A stretch of 64,000 nucleotides of DNA from Bipolaris cookei (Eukaryota > Ascomycota > Dothideomycetes > Pleosporales > Pleosporaceae): contig NRSV01000033.1 in the NCBI GenBank assembly GCA_002286855.1, positions 248,001 to 312,000 on the forward strand, given 5' to 3'. The notes under the pieces were generated by a model, which was not told where the DNA came from, made no database searches, and worked only from the letters and a program-made list of their open reading frames with translations. Made by a program: the position numbers and the translations under genes. Shown in pieces: positions 53,934 through 64,000 of this stretch. Within the stretch, counting starts at the first letter, position 1, and the number at the start of each line of letters is the position of its first letter.

Positions 53934-56900
53934 TGTGAAGTCTAGAGTCGTGGACGGGGGGATATGTCGGCACACGTCGAAGTTTGTGCAAGATTCGGGG
54001 TGTTACTCGGCGACGTGAATGAGGTGGATGCGGTGGCGTCTTTGAGCGCAACAAAGACGGCGCTGAAAGGAAAAGCGATTGGACGCCCCCGTGTTCGGGA
54101 GGGCGCTACAGGGCGAACGAGGGAGACAGTGAAGATGGAGTAGATGAAGCGGGCCGTAGAAAGGTTTTGCAGGCGGGGTAAGAGGGTGGCTGTAGTGTGA
54201 GGTAGTACAGCCTTTGGTCCGTCGGCCTGCCGGTCGCTGAATGCTGGCTGGGACTTGTCGACGCACTCTCGAGACTGCAGGTGCAAAGTGCAGTGAGCGG
54301 GTGCAAGAAGGTGGCAGGGCGCGCGCGAGAGAGAGATGGAGGGAAGCTTCTGTTGGCTCAGACTGTCGTCAGCATCGCTGGCCTTGATGGGTTGTCGAAC
54401 GGGTGTGGGCTGTAGCACAGCGGACTGTAGGCCAGGAAAAGGCTCTGTTGGGGATGAAGGCTGGTGGAGCGGCGGACTTACAGGCACTAAATCGATACCA
54501 AGGTCTGTGCTGCTGCTTCGAGCACTATCCACGTCCTGATCCCTCCCGCTTTGGCCTTTAGTTCCTCCGCCTCTTCCGCACTGGGCACGCTGCCTGACTC
54601 GAGCTGGCGTGTTCCTTGTTTTCCGCCAACAATGTCCGACTCCGTACTTGGATAACGGGCCGGGGGGTGGTGGTGGTGGTGGATGGGTTGGGCTGGGTGC
54701 TTGCGGTTAAATGGTGCCCTATAGGTCGTATAACAGGCTCCTCGCCGCGCCTGAATTCACGACAAATGCGAGTGCCTTTAGATGGGGGGATACACAGACC
54801 GGAGACGAGGTCGGGATGGACAGGAGCTCTCTTGCTTTTGCTGCGGTAGTGCTGCTGTGCTTAGTGGCACCGCGGCGGCGTGTTTTCCGGAGATGAAAGC
54901 ACTATGTCAAACAGAAGGATCAAAAGTAACGGTCAGGGCGGCGCCGCATTGATGGCTATGTATAAACGAAGGGCTTCTGGTCTGCGTCGGCAGACAAACG
55001 AGAGCAAGGGTCGAGTACGACAGCGAAGGTGTGAAGGGACAAGGGAAAAGATGGAATGGTTGGGTGCCGCACGGCGCAGGACTGGCAGCGTGTTTTGACT
55101 GTGTGCGATGTGTGCTGATCACCTGGCACGGCGCAGAATTAGCACGGTGTGGTGGCGTTGGACGACGAGCCAGTCCTCGCAGCAAATATTAGAAGCAGGA
55201 GTTGGCACCATCTACGACTATTACTTACCTTCTTACATGAGCCAGGCCGTTGCATGCAGCCTGCAGCCTGCAGCCTGCAGCCATCGCAAGGGGCCTGCAC
55301 CAGGGGTCACGATCGATGCCTCACCCAACCAACGGGCGTATCGTCGCACCCGCGCCTCTTGCACCACCTGTCCTCGACAGACAACATCTTGACCTAGTAC
55401 TGTGTAGGCACTACACCTCCTGCGCGACTCTTTGCAACCTGTTGAGGCGCTCAACTGACAAGAAGGCGCCGGGCCGTTGACATTCTCAAGCAACGGCGTC
55501 AAGCCTCGTCGCTTTCTCCACCACTCACACGGCCAATGTGCTGCGCTCTCGAGCATGACAGGGCGACGCGCCCGCCCAACACGGTAGCATGGCAGCATAG
55601 CAGCATAGCAGTCTGGCAGTCTCCGGCATGTATAGCACCCGACGGTTTTGCTTGTCAGCAGGCTGTCAGCATGGATTCAGTATGCCCACGCGCTCCGGGA
55701 CTACAGCTATGTATGGCATGCTATACCACTTATCTTGCCTCATTTCTCCCTTGGATTAATTGTTAGCCTGAACGCCTAAACAAACTGGGACTGACGGCAG
55801 CCTTGGCACTAAAGAGTTGTCCGGCCAAGTCCTCGCAAGCCAGCCACCGCACGCACACACGCGGCCTGGGACCCATTATCTCTTTGCCCACCCACGCTCG
55901 CTCAATTCGCTTCGCTTTTGCAGAGGCTCGGGCAGATCACGTCGAGGACGGATTATGACGCAAGCCCCCGTCCGCTTGCGGCCAATGAGGCGCCCACTGC
56001 CTCTGCCTAAGCGACGTTTCTGGCGACGCTAGGCCCAGTCCAAACTCTCCAGTATCGATAGCGCGATCGGCAGGGGACCTGGTCAGCGCTACGCGTCTGG
56101 ATTAATTATGGATTAAGAGGCGATTCTCTGCACAACGAGATGAAGATTGTCGTCCCCGGTACATGTTGAAGCAGAGCCCCGACAGCCACTGCCGTCATCG
56201 GCTCGCTAGTGAGACGACTACGTTTTTGCTTCCTCGGTCATGTTTGCATCAGTCCTGCAGCAGCGCGAACGCCAGACTCAACGGCAGAGAACAGGTCAGC
56301 ATCCCTAGGCATCCCACACGCACTCGGTACCTGCGTGTCTTAGCTCAGCACGGGAATGGGCCTGCCAATTGTGAGACTGGACAAATTCCACTATGCGAGT
56401 GAGATACGAAAAAGGTACTGGTAGCCTATTTATTGTCAGGCCGTCATCACAACCCTAGCACCTAATACTATTGAACGCTACTGCCCTCTCCCGCTTTCGT
56501 CCAATTCCTGCCATCCCGGCCGTCGGAGGGTCGCCTTGGCATCCTCCGCCGATCCATGCGATCCTAGCAGCGGCATACCGATTGAACCCTGACGGCAACA
56601 ACGCTCTCATGGATGGTAGCAGATGAATGCGCAGAGCAAACCGTTTTGTCTGTGTATTTTGCTTGCGACAGTCCGGTCAGATTGCTTGTGAACACTTGTA
56701 GCCTCAATTCACATGAAACAATGCGAGCATGGTTGGATAAAGTCTGGACCGCGACAATTTGCGCTCACGCCATATGGTGGCAGTTTATCTCTTGCGGTTG
56801 CCTATGGTGCCTTCTCTCAGCCTTGCAGCCTGAGGACCATGTCCTGGGACAACGTCTCACTAAATCACGTTACTAGATCGAGTTAAGTACTTGATATCAT

Positions 56901-57273
56901 GACAAAGTCGTCTGCTGCGCGAATATCCCGGGCGTTTTTTTCTTCGACAACCAGAGTCAGTTCAAACAAGGACGCACGCTGTCTGACAGCATCACTTGGC
57001 TGCAAGTGGACATGGCCTGCGAGGTTGAAGCATGTTAAACAATGTGGACCCTGAGAGCGAAGCAGATTGATACGGTAATGTCCGTATACGGGATGAATAT
57101 TCCAAAAAGCAGAGAATGATAGGAGAGTCCGGAACAAACATTACACCAGTCGCCGTCCGATAACCCCCAACTCATTGCAAAACTTAAAAACGTCTCTCTT
57201 TGTACTTACTCGGCTGCACACATGTTCTCTTCTCATACCTCTATTTACGGCGTCTTTACATTCCGTAGCCCAT
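53934..57273. other. Gene-free 3.3 kb between WSC and ATG33-like genes
   Basis: No gene I can support. It holds the WSC upstream region, a short GGT run at about 54666-54681 and a 7-bp tandem repeat at 55255-55282. Open frames, including a 196-codon minus frame at 53942-54532, are compositionally biased and lack motifs. It may hold regulatory sequence or a non-coding transcript. Confidence 0.5.
55255..55282. repeat. Short tandem repeat, four TGCAGCC units
   Basis: Four exact consecutive copies of the 7-bp unit TGCAGCC. Useful as a polymorphic marker; no function inferred. Confidence 0.9.
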
Positions 57274-57916
57274 CTAAGCACCATCACCCCATAGACCAAC
57301 GACCTGCATTGCGAATGCCACGCCCGCTAATCCCGTCTTGATTAACTCGGTCCTCTGTCTCCTCTCAACAAACTCTCTGACCTCTTCGCCATTAACCTCC
57401 TCGCCCTGTGCCTCTAGCTCCATGACCTGCCTCTTCTCGTCTGACCCTTCCATGGCAGTCACAGCGTAGTCAACACCCGGACCAGAGATGAAGGCGAAGA
57501 TGGACGTGTAGAGCAGATAGGGGTGGCGGAAGCGTCGCGGCGACAGTACATAGGCGGAGAACAAGGTAAATGTGGTGACATGGCGGAGATATGAAGATAG
57601 CCAGGAAGACTGTCTGGAGAGGTAGGCAAGTGAAGTGCGTGCGTTTGTAGCAGTGGGGAGGGCGAGCAGTGCGGGGAATGCGGTTGTGGAGAGAGTTGCT
57701 GAGACGCCCTGGGGATTGTCAGATCTCAGATGCCTCGTTTCTGTTATTACAATCCCTGATGCATCAACTATGGAGGAATGACGCCTTAGCACTTCATTCC
57801 CGCAGCGAAGCATTCATCACGTAGCCAAGGTGGCGGGCTTGTTGCACACATACCGTCGCGATTCCCAGTGTGATTGTGCCGACGAATTTACATATCGACA
57901 CTGTCTGGGCCGACAT
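57274..57916 (-). CDS. ATG33/SCM4-like membrane protein, two exons
   Basis: Yeast Atg33 is a mitochondrial outer-membrane protein that promotes mitophagy; Scm4 is its relative. Exon 1 (57916-57854) and exon 2 (57708-57274), joined in phase 0 across a 145-bp intron, give 165 residues. The start MSAQTVSICKFVGTITLGIAT runs across the junction into GVSATLSTTAFPALLALPTA, a family pattern of membrane segments. A second hydrophobic pair lies around LRHVTTFTLFSAYVLSPRRFRHPYLLYTSIFAF (about 73-110). The C terminus reads EVNGEEVREF and AGVAFAMQVVGLWGDG, the ending typical of the family. The Atg33 or Scm4 identity is not resolved. Confidence 0.78.
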
Positions 57917-58547
57917 TGTGATGAAGGCAATCGTTCCAATGGCGTATGATACTCGGGTCTTGTCTATTGTGGTGGTGATCCGTTTGGTGATGACGATGAC
58001 AATGACGATGATTCAGCCCGCTCCCAGTGCTGGCATGCAAATTGCGGAGCTGATGCGGAACCTGCCCCGGTGGTCCAAGCTCTCTCTCGTGCCCGCAGAC
58101 CAAATGCGGAGGAGAGCACATGCGAATGCAGCCCGCCCGTCATTACTACCAATGAGAAAATTACATGTTTAAAACTTGCGATAAATGTATTGGCTTACAC
58201 CATGTTTTGCTGATTTGACCTCAATACTACGACCAATATGTCGCGCGTGGCCAATGTCTTACCAGAGTGCCTTTCGTCGAGTAATAGCTTACATCATGCC
58301 TCGGCTCTCCGTAAGCGCAACATACATTGCACCGGTTACCGATCGCTGCAGCTGTAACGTTCACTTGACGTGAGCATCCATACATTTTCAACCACTTGTG
58401 CCTTTAGACGTGTGGCTTCTCTCCTTCCGTTAAATACAGTCCCTGTTCATTGCGCTCTTACTTGCCTACGCCTTCTCATCAAGTCTCCAATACAAACACC
58501 CCGACCATAACAAGACCAAGCTACCAGCTTGGAAAACACGACGAACT
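57917..58547. other. Divergent promoter region of ATG33-like and SPS19-like genes
   Basis: 630 bp between the two starts; no further gene. Confidence 0.6.
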
Positions 58548-59574
58548 ATGCCTGCGGAGAGATATTCATACATGAGCAATGTCTGGAAAGATGGCATCTT
58601 CGGTATAATCTCCCGTAACCCCTCAACTCCCACCCTTCTTTCCTTCCATCTAGTCCATTCCGCTAACCCTCCCACCGCTAGACAACAAAGTACTCTTCTG
58701 CACCGGCGGCGCAGGTTCCATCTGCAGCGCCCAAGTCCGCGCGATGGTTGCCCTTGGCGCAAATGCCTGCATCGTCGGCCGCAATGTCGACAAAACCACC
58801 GCCATGGCCCGCGACATCGCGACAGCACGCCCGGGAGCAAAAGTCCTCGGCATCGGCGCCATCGACGTGCGCAAGCCCGAACTCCTCCAACAAGCCGCAG
58901 ACCGCTGCGCTAAAGAACTCGGCAGCATCGATTTCGTGATCGCGGGTGCCGCAGGCAACTTCCTCGCGTCCATCGACCAGCTCTCGCAAAACGCAATGAA
59001 GAGCGTTATCGATATCGATGTGTTGGGCAGTTACAACACGGTGAAAGCTACGCTGCCGTATCTTGTCGAGTCCGCTGCCAAACACCGCACTGATGGCACG
59101 ACGCAACCTGCAAATGGGACGGGTGGCCGTATTATTTTCGTGAGTGCCACGCTGCATTATACGGGGACGCCGCTGCAGTCGCATGTGGGGGTTGCGAAGG
59201 CGGGCGTGGATGCCATGGCTATGTCTGTGGCTATTGAACAGGGACCAAAGGGTATCACGTCAAATGTTATTGCCCCGGGCCCCATTGCGGGCACGGAGGG
59301 TATGGCGCGTTTGGCAAAGGCGGAGGCGAATAAGGCGGATAGTAAGGCGGCGAAGACGGTTCCTATCGGGCGCTGGGGCACGGTCAAAGAAATCGCCGAT
59401 GCGACTGTGTTTTTGTTCTCGGATGCTGGCAATTTTGTTAATGGAGAGACGCTCGTTGTCGATGGAGGCGCGTGGCATACCGCTGGCTTCAGCGGCGGCT
59501 TCGAATACCCGGATTTCTTGCTTTCTGGTGCTCCTGTTACTGGCGTTGCGGGAGGAAAAAAGGCAAAATTGTAG
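58548..59574 (+). CDS. SPS19: Peroxisomal 2,4-dienoyl-CoA reductase, Sps19 type, two exons
   Basis: A short-chain dehydrogenase that reduces 2,4-dienoyl-CoA with NADPH, letting unsaturated fatty acids enter beta-oxidation. Exon 1 (58548-58602) and exon 2 (58682-59574), joined across a 79-bp intron with a CTAAC branch site, give 315 residues. The NADPH-binding motif TGGAGSIC starts at about residue 26 and AGAAGNFLA follows at about 122. The SATLHYTGTPLQSHVGVAKAGVDAM block carries the catalytic lysine, and the late NVIAPGPIAGTEG motif matches this reductase group. The protein ends in AKL, a good peroxisomal PTS1 signal. It diverges from the ATG33-like gene. Confidence 0.9.
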
Positions 59575-60138
59575 TAATAATGTTGTGAATGTATGATTGA
59601 GATCTTGTCCGTATCTGAAATTGCAACTAGGGACTTGACGTGCGTACATGTGATTTGTATTGCTAGTGATTGGAGACTTGTCAACATTCTCTTTCTTCCC
59701 TATATCTTTCTAGATACTAGGTAGCTCAAATTTGATCTACAGACGACATATGCAATAGACCTCACTTGAATTTCAACTACTTAGGTAAAAAAAATTCGAT
59801 CTGCATATTCCCTACGTAACCCTATTTGAATAAAGATATTAAGAACAAAATAAAACTAATATGTCAGGGCCGGCTCCTAGAGGAGCCAAGCACGCAGCCG
59901 TACGCACCAACCACTCAGCCAAAAAGGCAGGCACAAGACAACAAGCTTGGCTTGTTGCTTGCATGGATGATACTTAAGCTTACTGCGTCCTCGTAGGCTG
60001 ATAGAGCCTAGCACTTTAGCTCCGTGACACAATATCTATTATGCACAGATTAAAAGCCTATTAATGTAATCAAATACCGTCAAAAAAACCCCAAACATCC
60101 AACTTCTTGATCCTAGTCAGAATACCCAAAAAAACAGC
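59575..60138. other. AT-rich 3' flank of SPS19, no gene
   Basis: About 560 bp leading to the Pol III terminator of the tRNA on the opposite strand. Nothing recognised. Confidence 0.6.
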
Positions 60139-60145
60139 AAAAAAA
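60139..60145 (-). terminator. Pol III terminator of the tRNA
   Basis: Seven T in a row on the minus strand, 11 bp past the mature 3' end. Confidence 0.8.
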
Positions 60146-60173
60146 GATGTCAGTCATAGCTGCTCTCGGTTTC

Positions 60174-60230
60174 CTGTTCCAGGTTAGTCATATGATTCGA
60201 ACCGAACGTCTTGAAGACGGGCAAACTCAC
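60174..60230 (-). other. Spliceosomal-intron-like insert in the tRNA T-loop
   Basis: 57 bp with donor GTGAGT, branch-like TGACTAAC (60183-60190) and acceptor CAG, in the size range and sequence of this genome's mRNA introns. GT-AG excision restores the tRNA exactly; the boundary is ambiguous by one G because the exon side begins with G. It also holds a short palindrome, CGTCTTCAAGACG (60207-60219). Confidence 0.7.
60194..60203 (-). promoter_or_regulatory. B-box-like element inside the insert
   Basis: GGTTCGAATC matches the B-box consensus GGTTCGANTC at all ten positions. The gene's own B box (GGATC/GAAACC) is split by the insert, so this copy, about 65 bp from the A box, may be the working one. 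Confidence 0.55.
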
Positions 60231-60267
60231 GATCCGAGGTCCTCCGGGTTATGAGCCCGGCGCGCTT

Positions 60268-60278
60268 CCGCTGCGCCA
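60268..60278 (-). promoter_or_regulatory. tRNA A box
   Basis: TGGCGCAGCGG, a full match to the Pol III A-box pattern TRGCNNAGYNG, in the D-arm of the tRNA. Confidence 0.8.
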
Positions 60279-60285
60279 AGCAGCT

Positions 60286-61686
60286 TTTTTTGCTGATCTT
60301 GATTCAAGATGGAAAGTCTTTAAAATAAATCTACTATAATGCAAATAAATTTTTAGGGGGGACGCGTGAGGTGTTAGGCGAGTGCGGGGACAGCGTTACC
60401 AACGTCATCTCTCTTCTTAGAATCCTACCTCACGCCAGATATTACCTGGTTAGCGTTGAATACATCAAAGTAATCATACTGTATCAGTGTCTAGATATAA
60501 AAAGTAGTTAACACCTAGATAATACATTTAAAGCCATCTTCTACCAGCATCACTCTCTCTTGCATGACCAAACTCCTTCCAAGCATCTACAGCGACCACT
60601 ACTGCACCACACTTACATAGGCCGCAACGAAGCTGCATCCTACGGCTTAATAACTGTCGTTCTAAGATCCATTTGCGACATTCTGCGCCTCACCTTGCGG
60701 TAATCTCTCAGCGCAGAGAAGCCTGCATGTCTCCAAATGCATGTCTCCAAAGCAATACATAGTTCCAGGCCCAATGGCCGGGATAGTACAAGAAGAGAAA
60801 AAGGCATCCTTCCGTAGGAACGTAGCGAGAGGCCATATTTTCGCACTTTTGACTTCGTAGAATTGCTGGGTTCGGTTTTCCTTGCCCTGTTTCTAATACG
60901 CGAGAAATTTATGGGTTGCGAATATATCGCTGCGCTAAAATATGGATATATATGTAGTCACGGAGCCTGCATCTCGCTACAAAAGCCGAAGTCGATATCG
61001 TGACGGATATATATACCTGTTGCAAAACTTTCAGCAAGTACATAGTCTAGGGGTTCTTTACAAGGCCAATGTAGGGACGAAGGAGGAGGTAGACGCTATT
61101 TAAAAGCGGGATCCTTTCTATGCTTGCTATGTTGGTTTTCACCATCTGTCCAATCCACTCAACTAAGCACAAAAGGTTGTCTCTAGAGGCTATAAGGTAG
61201 GTTTTTAACAACTTATGTATTTGACAGGCGAGATTGTGATGGTGTTATGATGGCAATGGTGAGAGGTCTAAGCAACTGCCTAGTCGGTACGTATAAGGTA
61301 CTGGTTCTCTTGTTAATTTCTATTCTCGACTAAGGTAGCTTTAAATAATACACAACTGTGGAATGAAATACAAGAGGAAGCTTCTCGAGCACCAACCCTC
61401 CTTAAAAACATAATCCACCGAAAAAAATATACCTAAATAAAACCTAAGAGAAACAACCCCTCAACTCTTCCTCTACCAGCAACACATGGAAAAAACCTTT
61501 CCCTTCTTAAGCCGTAACCCTAATCCCACCACATGCGTCTCTACCCATCCCAATACACCTCGACTTCAGCCCACTAATACCATACGCATTCGTCCCCGTA
61601 CACCTCCTAAACACACTAAACACAAACGCCACCGAGAATCCTGCTGCCCACACCCCCCTTGCATCTTGCTCGCTATAATCCACGAT
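60286..61686. other. Gene-poor 1.4 kb
   Basis: AT-rich with a few short open frames, none supported. It lies between the tRNA and the small secreted protein. Confidence 0.6.
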
Positions 61687-62074
61687 TCAATCTGAGCTTA
61701 TCCCAAACAGATTGTTACTCGTAATTTGGCACTCGCAATTGACGTTGAACAGAGCGCCCGACCCGATGCCTCCAATGCGCGTGTTGCATGGTCCTGAGGT
61801 GCTGCCGACGAGTGTGCTGGTGGCGGGCGCCCATGTGCCGGCGATGTAGATTTCGTTGCCGATGAGGCGGCCTAGAGTGTAGTATTTGGCGTGGGATTTC
61901 TGAGTGTTTGCTCGAGGGGAGGGTTGTGGTTAGATAAGAGAAATGCTGTTAGATATGTGGAAAGGAATAAAGAGGGGATGCCGCAGGGCAAAATGCTGAC
62001 TGGCCCTCGATAGATGAGGCGGGCACTGCAAGGGTAGTGTGTGCTAGAGCGGTGATGAAGAAGAGCTCGGACAT
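61687..62074 (-). CDS. Small secreted protein candidate, uncertain splice
   Basis: Exon 1 from ATG 62074 encodes a signal-like start (MSELFFITALAHTTLAVPA). A separate 71-codon exon, 61899-61687, reads KSHAKYYTLGRLIGNEIYI, then TSGPCNTRIGGIGSGALFNVNCECQ, and ends GISSD. The two parts look like one small cysteine-bearing secreted protein of about 90-100 residues, but no good GT donor gives the right phase: GTCAGC near 62000 is out of frame, and GTGCCC or a GC donor would be needed. The acceptor CTCAG at 61900-61904 is good. The gene may be mutated at its donor or have another structure. Function is unknown; effector-like size only. Confidence 0.45.
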
Positions 62075-63085
62075 GGTGGTTGGTTCTCCAGAATCGTTGG
62101 GTAAATCTGTGGATAGATGGCTTTGAGATGCTGGGGAAATGTATGCATGAATGGTCAATATGACCGGCCTTTTATATCAAGATTTTCTATGACTACGATA
62201 ACTAAACTTTAATTGACTCTTGTAAAAGCTCGTACGTTTGATTGGGAAATACGGAATTAGCTTTGCTTGCTTGCTCTGGTCTAATCGATATGTCTAAAAG
62301 AAATGTACTCATATATTAGCGTGCCTTACGGACCGAAATACAGTAGCTATGTAGCCTGATAGACAACTTGCCTTGACAGTATAGGAGCCTTGTTTTATCT
62401 AGAAATCTATGCAGTTGAGGGGCAGTAGATACTTTGAGAGTGGGCCGGTGATGGCGTGCGGAATTGGAGCGCGACGTCGAGAGGCCAAGGATGTTTGCAT
62501 GTAGGCTTTGAAGTTGGGATAACGATCTATGAGGCAGGTTTCTGTTGTTAAGAAATTAGGATACGGCTTATGGCGAGGTTGAGTATAGCAAGGCAGGGTA
62601 TGTAGCTATGGGTCCACACTATCGTGTTTGCAGCGAACACAATCTACGTAACTCTAAGGTTGTTAGTAGTGCAAGCCTAAGCCCATTTTTTTACGTACTG
62701 ATTTAACTGATGACAGAGGTAGAGTTGAATTTAGCTATTGTCTAGCTCATACTAGGAATAGTTTGATGCTCATTAAATGTGAATAAGCTCAATGCATAGT
62801 AGGAAGAAGTAACGCCATACAAAAACCCTAATAAAGTAGATAAGCATACACACGACATAAATTAGAACGTATATCATGTAACACTACCCTCCCTAGTCAT
62901 GACTGTAGGTGCTGGGTAGCTCGTCTTCCCATAGGGATTGACACTGAATAGTAATGGCGCTAAAACACCACGCTAATATCCCCCAAAATGATACAAGCCG
63001 CCAAATATGCATAGAACCCTAATATGAAGATGACAATAACGAAATTCCTGCTAACAATGTAGAAATAAAGAAGCTCACAGAGCAA
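62075..63085. other. Intergenic, 1 kb, AT-rich
   Basis: No gene or RNA recognised. Confidence 0.6.
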
Positions 63086-64000
63086 CTACCGTGAAAAAGC
63101 ACCTTCAGCATCATCACCCAGCCCTCTAAATGCAATCCGCCCATTACTCCTCAGAACTTCACACACCGTCTCAGCACTAAGTTCGTACCCGCTCTTGCGC
63201 CAGCGCGCGTTGAGCCAGTCCGCCAGCGCATCCGCACTGCAACTGAATCTCCGCGTGTCCCATTCGTGCAGAATAAGATCGACAATGGGCTGATCGGGGA
63301 GCGGTTCTGGGTTGGGGTCCTGGAGTGGTACCGACGAAAGCGGCATGGGGAGGGCGCGGGGCGGGAAAATGTTTTCGTATGCAGTTAGGAAGTGGAGGAG
63401 CGTGTGTTCGGTGTGTGGACGTGAGGCGAGCGTGATGCCAAAAGGTTGGCCGTTGAGTTTGAGAGCGGACAGTGGACAAGCGGCGGTTGGGTATCCTGCT
63501 GCTGCTGCAAGTGTGGACAATGCGGCGTCTCCGGGCGCCATGATGATATCGAGAGAGCGCGAAGCGAAGAGAAAGTCGAGGCCTTCAGGTCCGCCGGCGG
63601 TCTGAAGGTGTTGTCGTGCGGCGTTGATTTCTTCGCGCTTGATGCTGGATTGTAGGGCAGCCATAAGATCATTCTGATCTGGACATGCTACAAAGTATGA
63701 GTATGAGATATTAACTATAGCAACTCGAGTTGACATACTTGGTGGGAGGCACAGTTCTGGATGCTCCAGATTAAAGTTGATAATTTCAGCCAATGAATGC
63801 ATCTTGGTCACCTTAAAGTCCCGAATGAACTCTGATAAGCAATCTTTGAATTCAGCGTCTATAGCACGTCAGCATGTTGGTGGTAGTACAAAGCCCATGG
63901 TAACGTACAGACAACCGGCTCAAAGCAGTTCTTGCCATCGATGGTCAAGCTCATTGGATTGGGTAATTCGACCGGATACACAACATCGACGCCCATCTCG
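63086..64000 (-). CDS. Amidase-family protein, C-terminal part only
   Basis: Amidase-signature enzymes hydrolyse amide bonds with a Ser-Ser-Lys triad, but the signature core lies beyond the window edge at 64000, so activity cannot be judged. Exons seen are 64000-63909, 63858-63739 and 63687-63086, with introns of 50 and 51 bp. Recognisable late blocks are EMGVDVVYPVELPNP, KMHSLAEIINFNLEHPE, GLDFLFASRSLDIIMAPGD, AAAAGYPTAACPL and NGQPFGITLASRPHTEHTLLHFLTAYE. A C-terminal extension of about 75 residues follows (ILHEWDTRRFSCSADALADWL), which may be lineage specific. Confidence 0.8.

Larger units (their letters stand above)
60157..60285 (-). tRNA. Initiator tRNA-Met (CAT), T-loop interrupted by 57 bp
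   Basis: Removing bases 60174-60230 leaves 72 nt that fold perfectly: acceptor 7/7, D-stem GCGC/GCGC, anticodon stem CCGGG/CCCGG around CTCATAA (CAT at 60251-60253), variable loop AGGAC, T-stem CTCGG/CCGAG and T-loop ATCGAAA. The A1:T72 pair, three G:C pairs next to the anticodon loop, and A54 and A60 in the T-loop identify the eukaryotic initiator, not elongator. The interruption lies in the T-loop after ATC, not at the normal 37/38 site of nuclear tRNA introns. An intact A box and a downstream T7 support a Pol III gene. Without splicing this gene could not make a normal tRNA, so it is either processed in an unusual way or is a disrupted copy. Confidence 0.85.

Noticed and set aside
53942..54532. 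196-codon minus-strand frame upstream of the WSC gene
   Set aside because: Low-complexity Ser/Pro/Leu composition, overlaps the start of the WSC gene in another frame and has no family match.
60148..60255. Plus-strand open frame starting MSVIAALGFLFQ across the tRNA
   Set aside because: It is the antisense of the tRNA; the tRNA fold and Pol III signals explain the sequence far better.

Overview
This is nuclear DNA of a filamentous ascomycete, most likely a Dothideomycete close to Pleosporales. The evidence is short GT-AG introns (about 48-145 bp) with CTAAC-type branch points, typical Pezizomycotina genes (an ApsA/Num1 protein, a Zn2Cys6 regulator, a HET-domain gene, a WSC sensor), a Fot1/pogo-type transposon and conserved genes that are mostly uninterrupted or carry few introns. 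The order assignment is inference.

Layout. 0-4 kb: a secreted tyrosinase and a long gene-free stretch. 4-9 kb: housekeeping block with NOC3 and NIP7 diverging from a 270-bp promoter (both 60S ribosome assembly) and the splicing factor ISY1. 9.7-15.5 kb: the giant cortical protein ApsA with an array of 20-residue repeats. 16.8-21 kb: the splicing factor CWC24 and an unknown acidic protein. 21.4-23.3 kb: a Fot1/pogo element with 57-bp perfect inverted repeats, flanking TA, a decayed transposase, an LTR-like insertion and an unresolved base. 23.4-31 kb: alpha/beta hydrolase, a disordered protein, CCT8 and mitochondrial ribosomal protein mL46. 31-43.6 kb: an accessory stretch in which three genes are broken (a secreted protein, a HET gene, a conserved hypothetical), alongside an intact Zn2Cys6 factor and an Acinus-like SAP protein. 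43.9-54 kb: MTG1, a large secreted repeat protein, an ArfGAP with a GC-AG intron, a frameshifted F-box gene and a WSC sensor. 57-60 kb: an ATG33/SCM4-like membrane protein diverging from a peroxisomal SPS19-like reductase. 60-64 kb: gene-poor DNA with a tRNA, a small secreted protein and the end of an amidase gene cut by the window edge.

The standout is the tRNA at 60157-60285 (minus strand). It is an initiator tRNA-Met whose T-loop is interrupted by 57 bp. The insert starts GTGAGT, has TGACTAAC near its end and ends CAG, and removing it exactly restores a perfect 72-nt initiator tRNA with A1:U72, three G:C pairs in the anticodon stem and an AUCGAAA T-loop. The insert splits the normal B box but itself carries GGTTCGAATC, a near-consensus B box, and a T7 Pol III terminator follows the gene. 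This looks like a spliceosome-type intron inside a Pol III tRNA gene that also supplies part of the promoter. RNA evidence is needed to tell this from a disrupted pseudogene.

Gene models were built by hand from reading frames and splice motifs; no database search was run.
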